Source: DASVTU01 sp036387415 (GTDB lineage: Bacteria; Acidobacteriota; Blastocatellia; Pyrinomonadales; Pyrinomonadaceae). From it: a stretch of DNA of 64,000 bases. A model generated the notes under the pieces. That model had not been told where the DNA came from. It was given only the letters and a program-made list of their open reading frames with translations, and ran no database searches. The stretch spans positions 62,001 through 126,000 of the forward strand of contig DASVTU010000039.1 of NCBI GenBank assembly GCA_036387415.1, in the 5' to 3' direction. Below are positions 31,135 to 39,224 of this stretch, in pieces (positions within the stretch are counted from its first letter, which is position 1; the number at the start of each line of letters is the position of its first letter). The position numbers were made by a program, and so were the translations under genes.

Positions 31135-32135
31135 TGCGTTAAAAGTTCAGCAAGAATCGCTTTCTGCACATGGAGACGATTTTCCGCTTCGTCCACAACG
31201 ACCGACGAGGGCGAATCAATAACTCCGTCGGTGACGATGACGTTGCGGCGCACGGGCAGACAGTGCATGAAGATGGCACTACGCGTGCGCGCCATCTTCG
31301 CTTCATCCACAATCCAACGCCCACGATACTGCGCGCGTTCTTCAATGTCGTCCTCTGCGTCGCCGTAAAACATCTTGCTGCCCCAACTCTTCGCGTAGAC
31401 CACATCTGCCCCATCGAACGCTTCTTCCATGTCATTAGTCACGGTTACGTTCGCGCCCGCGTCGTGTGCTTGAAAGTTGATTTCTTCAAGGAGCGCATCG
31501 TCGAGTTCGTAGCCGGGTGGATGCGCGATGACGAGTTCGTGTCCCAACTGCGCCGCCGCGAGCGCGAAACTATTCGGCACGGCCATCGGCAGAGGCTTAG
31601 GATGCCACGCCCATGTCAGCACGACGCGCTTGCGTCCCGCGCCTAGTTTCTCGCGTATCGTCAACATGTCCGCCAACGCCTGACACGGGTGATGCATGGC
31701 CGATTCGAGATTGATGAGCGGCACTTCCGTATACTTCGCGAAAGCGTTGAGCACAGGGTCGAGCCGCTCCTCTTTCCAATCCTTCAAGGCTGCGAACGTC
31801 CGCACGCCTATCGCGCCGCAATACCTCCCAAGCACGCGCACAAACTCCGCGACGTGCTCCGTCTTATCGCCGTCCATCACTACGCCGTCGCGGTGTTCCA
31901 GCGTCCAACTCGTCCCGCCCGGCTCAAGCACGACGACGTTTCCGCCGAGTTCATAGATGCCCACTTGCATCGAGGCGCGCGTCCGCAGACTCGGATTAAA
32001 AAAGACGAGCGCCACCGAATGCCCCGCGAGCGGCTGCTCGCGCACGTCGCCGCGTTTGAACACGGACGCCGCTTCCAGCAGACGCTCAAGTTCGTCGCGC
32101 GTCCAGTCGGCAGTAGTCAGAAAATGCTTCGGCAT
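31119..32135 (-). CDS. N-acetylornithine-type carbamoyltransferase (ArgF')
   Basis: 338 residues. Markers separate it from ordinary ornithine transcarbamylase: the carbamoyl-phosphate motif is S-L-R-T-R rather than S-T-R-T-R, H-P-C-Q-A-L-A-D (about 149-156), W-H-P-K-P-L-P-M-A-V-P-N-S, and H-C-L-P-V-R-R-N (about 295-302). These match the acetyl-/succinylornithine branch and most resemble the Xanthomonas acetyl enzyme. Arginine would then be made through N-acetylcitrulline. The residue reported to set specificity (Glu in acetyl, Pro in succinyl enzymes, in the G-D-x-x-E-H loop) appears to be Thr here (G-D-K-T-E-H). The stop codon lies in a repeat arm. Confidence 0.85.
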   Translation of the reverse strand: MPKHFLTTADWTRDELERLLEAASVFKRGDVREQPLAGHSVALVFFNPSLRTRASMQVGIYELGGNVVVLEPGGTSWTLEHRDGVVMDGDKTEHVAEFVRVLGRYCGAIGVRTFAALKDWKEERLDPVLNAFAKYTEVPLINLESAMHHPCQALADMLTIREKLGAGRKRVVLTWAWHPKPLPMAVPNSFALAAAQLGHELVIAHPPGYELDDALLEEINFQAHDAGANVTVTNDMEEAFDGADVVYAKSWGSKMFYGDAEDDIEERAQYRGRWIVDEAKMARTRSAIFMHCLPVRRNVIVTDGVIDSPSSVVVDEAENRLHVQKAILAELLTQEFTG

Positions 32136-32248
32136 AGATTTGTAATGCGAAAAAATTTGGCAGGGACAAGAGTAGAATCTCAGCCCGTCCGGTTGTTAAA
32201 AGCGCGTCTGAATTCATCCAAATTGCGAGCGATGAATCGTCCGTGCGG

Positions 32249-33457
32249 CTACCAGCTAATCTCCTTGAGAGCTTCGACAAGCAACGCCGCTTCCTCCGTC
32301 TTCAAACAAAGCGGCGGCAGCAGACGAAGCACGCGCGCATCGCTCGACGTGCCCGTGATGATGTGGCGTTCGAGCAACTCCTTTTGTACCTTCGCGGCGA
32401 CTGGCTCGACGAACTCTATTCCGAGCAGCAGCCCGCGACCGCGCACGGCAGCGACCTCTCGAATCGCTCCCAACTCATCACGCAAATATTTTTCCAACGC
32501 GCGGACGTTCTCCAACATTCCGTCCTGCTCAATGGCTTCGAGCGTTGCGCGGACGGCGGCCATCGCCAGCATGCCGCCGCCAAACGTCGTCCCCAAATCA
32601 TTTTCACGAATCGCTCCGGCCACGTCTTCCGTCGTCAGACACGCGCCGACGGGCACGCCGCTTCCGAGCGCCTTCGCCAGCGTCAGGATGTCCGGCACAA
32701 CGCCGTCGCCCGCCGCGCTACCCGCGAAGAACCATTCACCTGTGCGACCGACGCCAGTCTGCACCTCGTCGTAAATCAAAAGCATCCCGCGCTCGTCGCA
32801 CAACTCGCGCAGACGACGATAAAACTCCGCATCCGCCATCCGCACGCCCGCCATCGACTGCACCGGCTCAAGCATCACGGCAGCCGGCGTCTCATCCGTC
32901 TCCCGCTCGTCCGCGTCTATCTTATCCGCTAACGCCTCGACCGATTCAATCGAACCGAATTCCGCAGCGACATGACCCGGCACATGCGGTCGTCCGATTT
33001 CGCGGTACTTCCCCAAAAACGACGCGCTGATGGCGTCTGCTGTCCGTCCGTGAAAGCTGCCCGTGAAGGTGATGATGCGTTGGCGTCCCGTCCGCATGCG
33101 CGCCATACGCATCGCGTTCTCGTTCGCTTCCGTCCCCGAATTGCAGAAGAACGCTTTCGACAACGCTTCCGGCGCGCACGCAACCAACTTCTCCGCCGTC
33201 CGTGCACGCACGTCCGAATAGACCAGATTTGAATAGAACAACAACGACCCGGCCTGCTCTCGAATCGCCTCCACGACATGCGGATGACAATGCCCGACGC
33301 CCGCCACCGCGTGTCCGCCGTAGAGGTCGAGATAACGCACGCCATCGCCCGTCCACACCCACGCGCCATCTCCGCGTTCCAACGCAAACGGAAACTTCTT
33401 ATACGTCGCCAACTGAAAACCATCTTCCAGCGTCGCCGTCTCTGCAAATGTCGTCAT
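32249..33457 (-). CDS. argD: Acetylornithine aminotransferase
   Basis: 402 residues, class III PLP aminotransferase: F-C-N-S-G-T-E-A-N-E-N-A near 106-117, L-I-Y-D-E-V-Q-T-G-V-G-R-T-G near 218-231, and the PLP-binding Lys in L-T-L-A-K-A-L-G-S-G near 250-259. It exchanges an amino group between glutamate and N-acetylglutamate semialdehyde. I start at ATG 33457 (M-T-T-F-A-E-T, with TGAGAA upstream); the extension to 33502 runs into repeat sequence. Between argC and argF' in the arg run. Confidence 0.92.
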   Translation of the reverse strand: MTTFAETATLEDGFQLATYKKFPFALERGDGAWVWTGDGVRYLDLYGGHAVAGVGHCHPHVVEAIREQAGSLLFYSNLVYSDVRARTAEKLVACAPEALSKAFFCNSGTEANENAMRMARMRTGRQRIITFTGSFHGRTADAISASFLGKYREIGRPHVPGHVAAEFGSIESVEALADKIDADERETDETPAAVMLEPVQSMAGVRMADAEFYRRLRELCDERGMLLIYDEVQTGVGRTGEWFFAGSAAGDGVVPDILTLAKALGSGVPVGACLTTEDVAGAIRENDLGTTFGGGMLAMAAVRATLEAIEQDGMLENVRALEKYLRDELGAIREVAAVRGRGLLLGIEFVEPVAAKVQKELLERHIITGTSSDARVLRLLPPLCLKTEEAALLVEALKEISW

Positions 33458-33470
33458 CGTTTTTCTCAAA

Positions 33471-33549
33471 AGTGAGCGGTAAGCAGAGAGCAGACAAAAC
33501 AAAAACAGTTCTTGCTTTCACTGCTCTCTGCTTACCGCTCACTGCTTAC
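33471..33549. repeat. Inverted repeat, gtgagcg/gtaagca family, between argC and argD
   Basis: The left arm agtgagcggtaagcagagag onward (33471-33493) and right arm ctgctctctgcttaccgctc onward (33521-33549) are complementary over about 23 bases; the arms show 7-base units (gtgagcg, gtaagca, gagagca). The ArgC stop codon follows 3 bases later. Confidence 0.82.
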
Positions 33550-33551
33550 TT

Positions 33552-34592
33552 TCATGGATTGCTGCCCGTCAAAACGAGTCCGGTCTTTTCGTCGAGGCCG
33601 TACATCAGGTTCATGTTCTGTATGGCTTGACCCGCTGCGCCTTTGACGAGGTTGTCAATCGCCGAGAAGACGACGAGTTGACGCCCGCGCATGGCGAAAC
33701 CGATGTCGCAGAAGTTAGTCGTCTTGACCCAGTTGATGTCGGGCGAGTCTCGGACGAGACGCACGAAGAATGAATCTCGGTAAAAATCCGCGTAGAGCGC
33801 GTGCGTCTCCTCAGTCGTCAATTCTCGCTTCGTCTCGGCATAGACGGAGGCGAAGATGCCGCGCGCGACGGGCAACGAGTGCGTCATGAAAACGAGTTCG
33901 CTCGACCAGTCGCCGACGGCGCGGAGTTCCTGTTCAATCTCCGGCACGTGCTGGTGCGTGAATGGCTTGTACGCATAGAAGGAGTTCATGCGTTGCGGGT
34001 GGTGCGTGTTCGCCGCCGCCTTCGCACCCGAACCGGAGGAACCCGTCTTGGCATCCACAATCACACGCCCACTCAGATGCCCGCCCGCGACGAGCGGCGC
34101 AAGCGCCAGGAGCGTCGCCGTCGCAAAGCAACCGGGATTGCTCACCAGACGCGCACGCGCGATGGCCTCGCGGTTCGTCTCCGTTAACCCGTAAACAAAC
34201 TCGCTCTGCAATCCCATCGACGTGTGCTCGCGCCCGTAAGCTCCTGCGAAGACTTCCGCATCGCGCAGACGAAAATCGCCCGATAGATCAATCGCCTTCA
34301 CGCCCGACGGCAAGCGCGGCACAATCTCCATCGCCTGCCCGTGCGGCAGAGCGAGGAAGACGCAATCAAGTTGCTCCAACGACTCCGGCGCTTCCGGCGC
34401 GGAGACGAAGGAGAGCGCCGTCAACCCGTAGAGATTGCGGTGCACTTCCCCGACCGACTTGCCCGCATGTTCATTCGCCGTCACCAACGCGACCTCCGCG
34501 TGCGGGTGCTGCAACAGCAGACGCAAAAGCTCTGCGCCGCCGTAACCCGACCCGCCGAAGATGCCGATGCGAAGTTTCTGATTCATAGCCAT
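33552..34592 (-). CDS. argC: N-acetyl-gamma-glutamyl-phosphate reductase
   Basis: 346 residues with the NAD(P)-binding G-I-F-G-G-S-G-Y-G-G-A-E-L near 10-22 and the catalytic Cys in V-S-N-P-G-C-F-A-T-A near 150-159; H-S-L-P-V-A-R-G near 240 carries the conserved His region. Third step of arginine synthesis. The start is ATG 34592 or 34586 (M-A-M-N). It follows the P-loop gene on the same strand, 65 bases apart. Confidence 0.94.
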   Translation of the reverse strand: MAMNQKLRIGIFGGSGYGGAELLRLLLQHPHAEVALVTANEHAGKSVGEVHRNLYGLTALSFVSAPEAPESLEQLDCVFLALPHGQAMEIVPRLPSGVKAIDLSGDFRLRDAEVFAGAYGREHTSMGLQSEFVYGLTETNREAIARARLVSNPGCFATATLLALAPLVAGGHLSGRVIVDAKTGSSGSGAKAAANTHHPQRMNSFYAYKPFTHQHVPEIEQELRAVGDWSSELVFMTHSLPVARGIFASVYAETKRELTTEETHALYADFYRDSFFVRLVRDSPDINWVKTTNFCDIGFAMRGRQLVVFSAIDNLVKGAAGQAIQNMNLMYGLDEKTGLVLTGSNP

Positions 34593-34635
34593 CAGTTTGA
34601 AAACGCCGAATCGCGCCGCAGACGAATAACAATCG

Positions 34636-34654
34636 CTTCAACTGCAAGTTGAAG
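34636..34654. other. Small perfect hairpin upstream of argC
   Basis: CTTCAACT, GCA, AGTTGAAG: a perfect 8-bp stem with a 3-nt loop in the gap between the P-loop gene and argC. There is no T tract, so it is more likely an RNA processing or stabilising hairpin than a terminator. Confidence 0.4.
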
Positions 34655-34657
34655 AAG

Positions 34658-35758
34658 TTAAACTTCGACGCCTGCCGCCTGTGCGACTACGTTCGGCGTC
34701 TCGATTTTCGACTTGATGAGATTAAAGAGGCGTGCGCCGTCGCGTTTGGCGTTTCCGGCGGGCACATGGAATTCGCGTTCGATGTAGTCCTCGCCCATCT
34801 GCGAATCGGTCACGGAACCCGCGATTAAATCGACGCTGATGCCGCGTCGTTTGAACAACTCGATGCCGCCCCACGCGCCGACGTAATCCGACGCACAATA
34901 AACAATCGCCGCCGTCGCCGCGCGCAACTCCGCATCGTCGAACACAGAGCCTACAGAGTATTCGCCCAAAATCCCGTCGCCCAGTTCAATCACAATCAAG
35001 TCAGGCGAGCACTCGTTGAGACGACCGATAATCGCCTTTGCCACGGGCGTCAAATCGCCGACGCCGACGGTCGAAGGCAGACCGCAATCGAGAAAACTCG
35101 CCGTCGCCACCGCGCCGTGGTCTGCCATGTTGAGCGTATCGCGCAAGGCCGCGACGCCCGAAAGTTTGGCCGCCGCCACGCGCATCCCTGCGCGCGTCGC
35201 CTGGCGAATCAACTCTGTCGCCGCGAAAGTCTTGCCGCTATTCATGCACGCGCCCGCAACGAGTACGAGCGGCGCGGTCGCGCCCAGAGTCTCTTTGAGC
35301 GGCAGCGCCGTGTCCGCGATATTACGCACGCGTGCGAGTTCGTCATACACCAACCCGATGACCTCCACGCGAATCGCGTCGCTCAGACTCGAATGATGTC
35401 CCGTGCACAGGCCGATAACGCCGCCCATGTTCAAGAGATGCAACTCATCGCCCGCCGCCACCGTCTCCGGCACATCGCCCACAAAACCCTTCAACGCACG
35501 ACGACGCCCCAACACGCCGACCAACACATCGCCCGGATTAATCTTCGCCAGCCGCCCCGAAACTAGTTCCAGATGGCCGTAGGTCGCGCTCTCGGTCAAA
35601 GCGCGCACGACCACCACGTCGCCCGCACGCGGTTTGTCCGTCGAAGCCACCACCGCCAGCATCTTCTGCAAACCGAGCAACGTCGTCGCCGACCCGATTT
35701 TGTCCGCTTCGACAACCGTCACAAACTCTCCCAACTCTTCCGGCGCATTCTTCGTCAT
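34658..35758 (-). CDS. P-loop NTPase of unknown function within the arginine operon
   Basis: 366 residues. An N-terminal beta-rich part (about 1-110) precedes a dethiobiotin-synthetase/CobQ-like P-loop domain. Walker A is V-A-G-A-C-M-N-S-G-K-T-F (about 168-179), then A-A-K-L-S-G-V-A (about 197-204), V-I-E-L-G-D-G-I-L-G-E-Y (about 251-262, probable Walker B equivalent) and a base-recognition-like Y-C-A-S-D-Y-V-G. It may be related to DUF1611-type proteins, but I cannot place it firmly. It has no signal peptide. It is co-directional with argG upstream and argC downstream, so a role linked to arginine or glutamate is plausible; no enzyme of arginine synthesis known to me has this architecture. 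Confidence 0.75.
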   Translation of the reverse strand: MTKNAPEELGEFVTVVEADKIGSATTLLGLQKMLAVVASTDKPRAGDVVVVRALTESATYGHLELVSGRLAKINPGDVLVGVLGRRRALKGFVGDVPETVAAGDELHLLNMGGVIGLCTGHHSSLSDAIRVEVIGLVYDELARVRNIADTALPLKETLGATAPLVLVAGACMNSGKTFAATELIRQATRAGMRVAAAKLSGVAALRDTLNMADHGAVATASFLDCGLPSTVGVGDLTPVAKAIIGRLNECSPDLIVIELGDGILGEYSVGSVFDDAELRAATAAIVYCASDYVGAWGGIELFKRRGISVDLIAGSVTDSQMGEDYIEREFHVPAGNAKRDGARLFNLIKSKIETPNVVAQAAGVEV

Positions 35759-35780
35759 CGCATCTCCTTCAAGGTCTCAA

Positions 35781-35850
35781 CCGTCAATGGTAAATCGTGA
35801 ATAGAAAGAACAGGTTTTATCCATTTACCATTTACTATTCACCATTCACC
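35781..35850. repeat. Heptad-arm inverted repeat, gtaaatc/gtgaata family (overlaps argG 3' end)
   Basis: The left arm cgtcaatggtaaatcgtgaa onward (35782-35804) and right arm catttaccatttactattca onward (35822-35850) are complementary around a loop resembling that of 17304-17378. Argininosuccinate synthase ends V-N-G-E-stop inside the right arm (TAG at 35835-35837). Confidence 0.85.
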
Positions 35851-37043
35851 CTCTTCTGTTGTCTGAGTCGCAGCGCGTTGAGTTTGATAAAGCCCTCGGC
35901 GTCGCGTTGGTCGTAGATGGTATCGGCCTCGAACGTGGCGAGGTTTTCGTTATAGAGCGAACGCGGCGCGCGGCGTCCCGTCACGGTGACGTTGCCGCGA
36001 TAAAGTTTCACGCGCACGTCGCCCGTCACGTCGCCTTGCGTCTCGTCAATCATGCGTCGCATCAGTTCAGACTCCGGCGCAAACCAGAAGCCGTAATAGA
36101 CGCTCTCCGCAAACTTCAAACTCATCGCATCGCGCAGCCGCAGGACTTCACGGTCGAGCGTGATTGATTCGAGCGCGCGATGTGCCGCATGGAGAATCGT
36201 CACGCCCGGCGTCTCGTACACGCCGCGCGACTTCATCCCGACAAAACGATTCTCCACCAAATCGACGCGACCGATGCCGTGCGCCGCGCCGATGAGGTTC
36301 AACTCTTCGAGCAACGCCACCGCGCCGAATCGCTCGCCCTGCAAACGCACAGGAACGCCCCGCTCGAAACCAATTTCGACATACTGCGCCTCAGCCGACG
36401 CCTCTTCCGGCGCTTTCGTCATCTGAAAAATTTCCGCCGGAGGTTCTGCCCACGGGTCTTCCAGAATCCCGCCTTCGTATGAGACGTGCATCAAGTTGCG
36501 GTCGGTCGAATAAGGCTTGGCGTGCGTCGCCGTCACTGGAATCTCATGTTGCTCGGCGTAAGCAATCAAATCGGTGCGTCCCTTAAACTCCCACTCGCGC
36601 CACGGCGCGACGACGCGAATCTCCGGCTCCAATGCGTAGTAGGTCAACTCGAAACGCACTTGATCGTTGCCCTTGCCCGTCGCTCCGTGCGCCACTGCGT
36701 CCGCGCCTTCCATGCGCGCAATCTCAATCTGTCGCTTCGCAATCACGGGACGCGCCAGCGACGTGCCGAGCAAGTAGATGCCTTCATAGACGGCGTTGGC
36801 CTTCACCGCCGTCCACACGAAATCCTGCACAAACTCCTGCCGCAAATCTTCGACGTAAAGCTTCGACGCGCCCGTCGCACGCGCCTTCTCCGCCAATCCC
36901 TCCAACTCTTCGCCCTGCCCGACATCCGCACAATAACAGACCACTTCGCAGCCGTAATTTGCGCGCAGCCAGTGAAGCATCACCGACGTATCAAGCCCGC
37001 CCGAATATGCCAGCACAACTTTCTTTATCTCTCGTTTCGCCAC
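35835..37043 (-). CDS. argG: Argininosuccinate synthase
   Basis: 402 residues: the N-type ATP pyrophosphatase loop V-L-A-Y-S-G-G-L-D-T-S (about 10-20), A-H-G-A-T-G-K-G-N-D-Q-V-R-F-E near 117-131, and S-Y-E-G-G-I-L-E-D-P-W near 188-198. It condenses citrulline and aspartate. The last four residues and the stop derive from a heptad-repeat arm. It follows argR on the same strand with a repeat element between. Confidence 0.95.
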   Translation of the reverse strand: MAKREIKKVVLAYSGGLDTSVMLHWLRANYGCEVVCYCADVGQGEELEGLAEKARATGASKLYVEDLRQEFVQDFVWTAVKANAVYEGIYLLGTSLARPVIAKRQIEIARMEGADAVAHGATGKGNDQVRFELTYYALEPEIRVVAPWREWEFKGRTDLIAYAEQHEIPVTATHAKPYSTDRNLMHVSYEGGILEDPWAEPPAEIFQMTKAPEEASAEAQYVEIGFERGVPVRLQGERFGAVALLEELNLIGAAHGIGRVDLVENRFVGMKSRGVYETPGVTILHAAHRALESITLDREVLRLRDAMSLKFAESVYYGFWFAPESELMRRMIDETQGDVTGDVRVKLYRGNVTVTGRRAPRSLYNENLATFEADTIYDQRDAEGFIKLNALRLRQQKRVNGE

Positions 37044-37057
37044 GCCGCTCCTTCTCG

Positions 37058-37142
37058 GACGATAGACAATTGACCATTGACGATGAACGATAAAAAACGG
37101 CTCGGCTTTTATCGTCGATGGTCTATCGTCTGTCGTTCATTA
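37058..37142. repeat. Heptad-arm inverted repeat, gacgata family, between argR and argG
   Basis: The left arm is gacgata, gacaatt, gaccatt, gacgatg, aacgata (37058-37092). The right arm is ttatcgtcgatggtctatcg onward (37109-37141), its complement; the loop is AAAAACGGCTCGGCTT. The right arm reaches the TAA of argR. The same unit family is used at 56334-56480. Confidence 0.83.
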
Positions 37143-37559
37143 TTGAAACATTTCCCAAACCTTTTTCATCGCCGCGCGTTGCGATTTCTTATCCTGTACG
37201 GCGATAAAAACCGTGTCCTCGCCCGCGATGGTTCCCACAATCTCATCAAGCGCGGCGCGGTCAATCACGACCGCCACCGCCGATGCCATCCCAGACTCGC
37301 ACTTGGCAACAACTAGACAACTGCCCGCCACCTCGACGCTCAACAACCCGTGCGGAGCCATGCCCGCTCTCGACACACGCGGCAACGCATAACGTCCGCG
37401 ATCCTTGACGATGCCGAGTTCTTCCAAATCGCGCGAGATGCTTGATTGCGTCGCCACCACGCCCGCGCGTTCCAGCCGCGCCGCCAATTCCTGCTGTGTG
37501 CCGATGCGGTGCGCCGTGATTAAATTCAAGATATGCTGCTGTCGCCGTTCCTTTTCCAT
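37140..37559 (-). CDS. argR: Arginine repressor ArgR
   Basis: 139 residues starting at ATG 37559 (AGAGGC upstream); the open frame to 37940 is spurious because it crosses the operator region. The winged helix (about 1-70) contains I-G-T-Q-Q-E-L-A-A-R-L and the ArgR signature V-V-A-T-Q-S-S-I-S-R-D-L-E-E-L-G-I-V-K (about 35-53). The C-terminal domain has G-T-I-A-G-E-D-T-V-F-I-A-V (about 112-124), the arginine-binding/hexamerisation motif. It represses arginine genes when arginine is bound. It heads the arg run and is divergent from argH, with ARG-box-like palindromes between them, so autoregulation is likely. Confidence 0.93.
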   Translation of the reverse strand: MEKERRQQHILNLITAHRIGTQQELAARLERAGVVATQSSISRDLEELGIVKDRGRYALPRVSRAGMAPHGLLSVEVAGSCLVVAKCESGMASAVAVVIDRAALDEIVGTIAGEDTVFIAVQDKKSQRAAMKKVWEMFQ

Positions 37560-37566
37560 AAGCCTC

Positions 37567-37607
37567 TTATGCAAAGAGTTTGCATAATTAGTGAATAGAT
37601 GCATAAA
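37567..37607. promoter_or_regulatory. ArgR operator: perfect palindrome plus second ARG-box-like site
   Basis: TTATGCAAA-GAG-TTTGCATAA (37567-37587) is a perfect 9-bp inverted repeat. It is followed by AGTGAATAGATGCATAAA (37590-37607), which fits the general ARG-box plan of two half-sites (TGAAT / ATNCA). Another GATGCATAAA lies at 37619-37628. The tandem arrangement, just upstream of argR and facing argH, is what a hexameric ArgR would bind. Confidence 0.72.
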
Positions 37608-37752
37608 ATAGCACGCAGGATGCATAAAGCCAAATGAAAAATGATTTTTCTTTGAGCACCCAAAAACGGCATCGGACAGACGTGGTAAAAACTCACGGCG
37701 GCTTTGTACGCCTGCGCGCCGGACGAGAAGCGACGGTTTGGAGGGATGAGAT

Positions 37753-39138
37753 TTGAGCGAAACAAAAAACTTGTGGGGTGGTCGGTTCACGGGCGCGACG
37801 GACAAAGGCTTCGCGTCCTTCAATCGCTCGTTCGGTTTTGACCGCCGACTCTTCGAGGCAGACGTGCGCGGAAGCCTCGCGCATTGCGATGCGCTGCGTG
37901 CTGCCGGTGTCTTGACCGACGACGAAGCCGCCACCATCAACGGTGGGTTGCAAACTCTTCTCCGCTACCACGACGAAGTGAAACACACGGACGAAGCGGC
38001 AGCAGAAGATGTCCATTCATTTATCGAGGCGCGTCTGATTGCGTTAATCGGCGACGCGGGTCGCAAACTCCACACGGGCAGAAGCCGCAACGATCAGGTG
38101 GCGACCGCCTTGCGTCTCTGGTTGCGTGACGAGATTGATGCGATTGACGCAAGCATTCGTGCATCGCAGGAAGCATTGCTGGCGCAGGCCGTGGCGCACG
38201 CCGATGCAGTGCTTCCCGGCTACACACACATGCAACGCGCGCAGCCCGTTCTGTGGGCGCACTGGTGTCTCGCCTATTTTGAAATGTTTGCGCGCGACCG
38301 CGAGCGGCTTGCGGAGGTGCGACGGCGAACTAATGTCCTGCCGCTTGGGTCGGCGGCGTTGGCGGGGACGAGTTATGCGATTGACCGCGAGAGCGTCGCA
38401 CGCGCGCTCGGCTTCGATGCAGTGACGCGCAATAGTCTCGACGCCGTGAGCGACCGCGATTTCTGCGTCGAATTCGCCGCCGCGTCGAGCCTCGTCATGG
38501 CGCACCTGTCGCGTCTCGCTGAGGACATCATCATCTATGCGACGACCGAGTTTGGATTCGTCGAGTTGAGCGATGCAGTGGCGACAGGCTCAAGCCTCAT
38601 GCCGCAGAAGAAGAACCCGGACGCGTTGGAACTCGTACGCGGCAAAGCGGGGCGTGTCTTCGGTCACACGTTCGCGTTGCTCATAATCATCAAGGGTCTG
38701 CCGCTCACCTACAACAAAGACATGCAGGAAGACAAGGAAGCCGTCTTTGACACCGCCGACACGGTGCGCTCATCGCTCGACGTGACGACGACCGTGCTCG
38801 GCAACATGCGTCTACGCGAAGACCGCGCACGCGCCGCCGCCGCACGCGGCTACATGAACGCGACCGAGATGGCAGACTACCTCTCACGCAAAGGCATACC
38901 TTTCCGCGAAGCGCATGAGACGGTGGGGCGCATGGTGCTCGGTGCGATTGAAAAGGGACGTGAACTTCATGAAATGTCGCTTGAAGAATTGCGTGCCTTC
39001 TCGTCGCTCATCGAAGAAGATGCCTACGCCGCACTCTCGCTCGAACAGACGATTGCTACCAAGTCGCAGACGGGCGGCACGTCGCCTGCGCGCGTCGCAG
39101 AAGCACTGGCGGCGGCGCGCGAGTCGCTGAATAAATAA
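37753..39138 (+). CDS. argH: Argininosuccinate lyase
   Basis: 461 residues; signature G-S-S-L-M-P-Q-K-K-N-P-D (about 278-289), N-terminal L-W-G-G-R-F-T-G-A-T and H-T-G-R-S-R-N-D-Q-V-A-T (about 102-113). It cleaves argininosuccinate to arginine and fumarate. The start is TTG at 37753-37755, with GGAGGGATGAG immediately upstream; it gives the standard M-S-E-x-K-x-L-W-G-G-R-F beginning. Divergent from argR across the ARG-box region. Confidence 0.95.
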   Translation: MSETKNLWGGRFTGATDKGFASFNRSFGFDRRLFEADVRGSLAHCDALRAAGVLTDDEAATINGGLQTLLRYHDEVKHTDEAAAEDVHSFIEARLIALIGDAGRKLHTGRSRNDQVATALRLWLRDEIDAIDASIRASQEALLAQAVAHADAVLPGYTHMQRAQPVLWAHWCLAYFEMFARDRERLAEVRRRTNVLPLGSAALAGTSYAIDRESVARALGFDAVTRNSLDAVSDRDFCVEFAAASSLVMAHLSRLAEDIIIYATTEFGFVELSDAVATGSSLMPQKKNPDALELVRGKAGRVFGHTFALLIIIKGLPLTYNKDMQEDKEAVFDTADTVRSSLDVTTTVLGNMRLREDRARAAAARGYMNATEMADYLSRKGIPFREAHETVGRMVLGAIEKGRELHEMSLEELRAFSSLIEEDAYAALSLEQTIATKSQTGGTSPARVAEALAAARESLNK

Positions 39139-39224
39139 CTGTTTATCTCGAAGCGGGCAGGTGGAATGCTATTTGGAGACGTGGTTTCTGCGTGTCTGAA
39201 TCGTTCGAGTCTCCGACGTGTTGT

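Noticed and set aside
37560..37940. N-terminal extension of ArgR to 37940
   Set aside because: It would cross the operator palindromes and overlap the argH start on the other strand; the ArgR family starts at the ATG at 37559.
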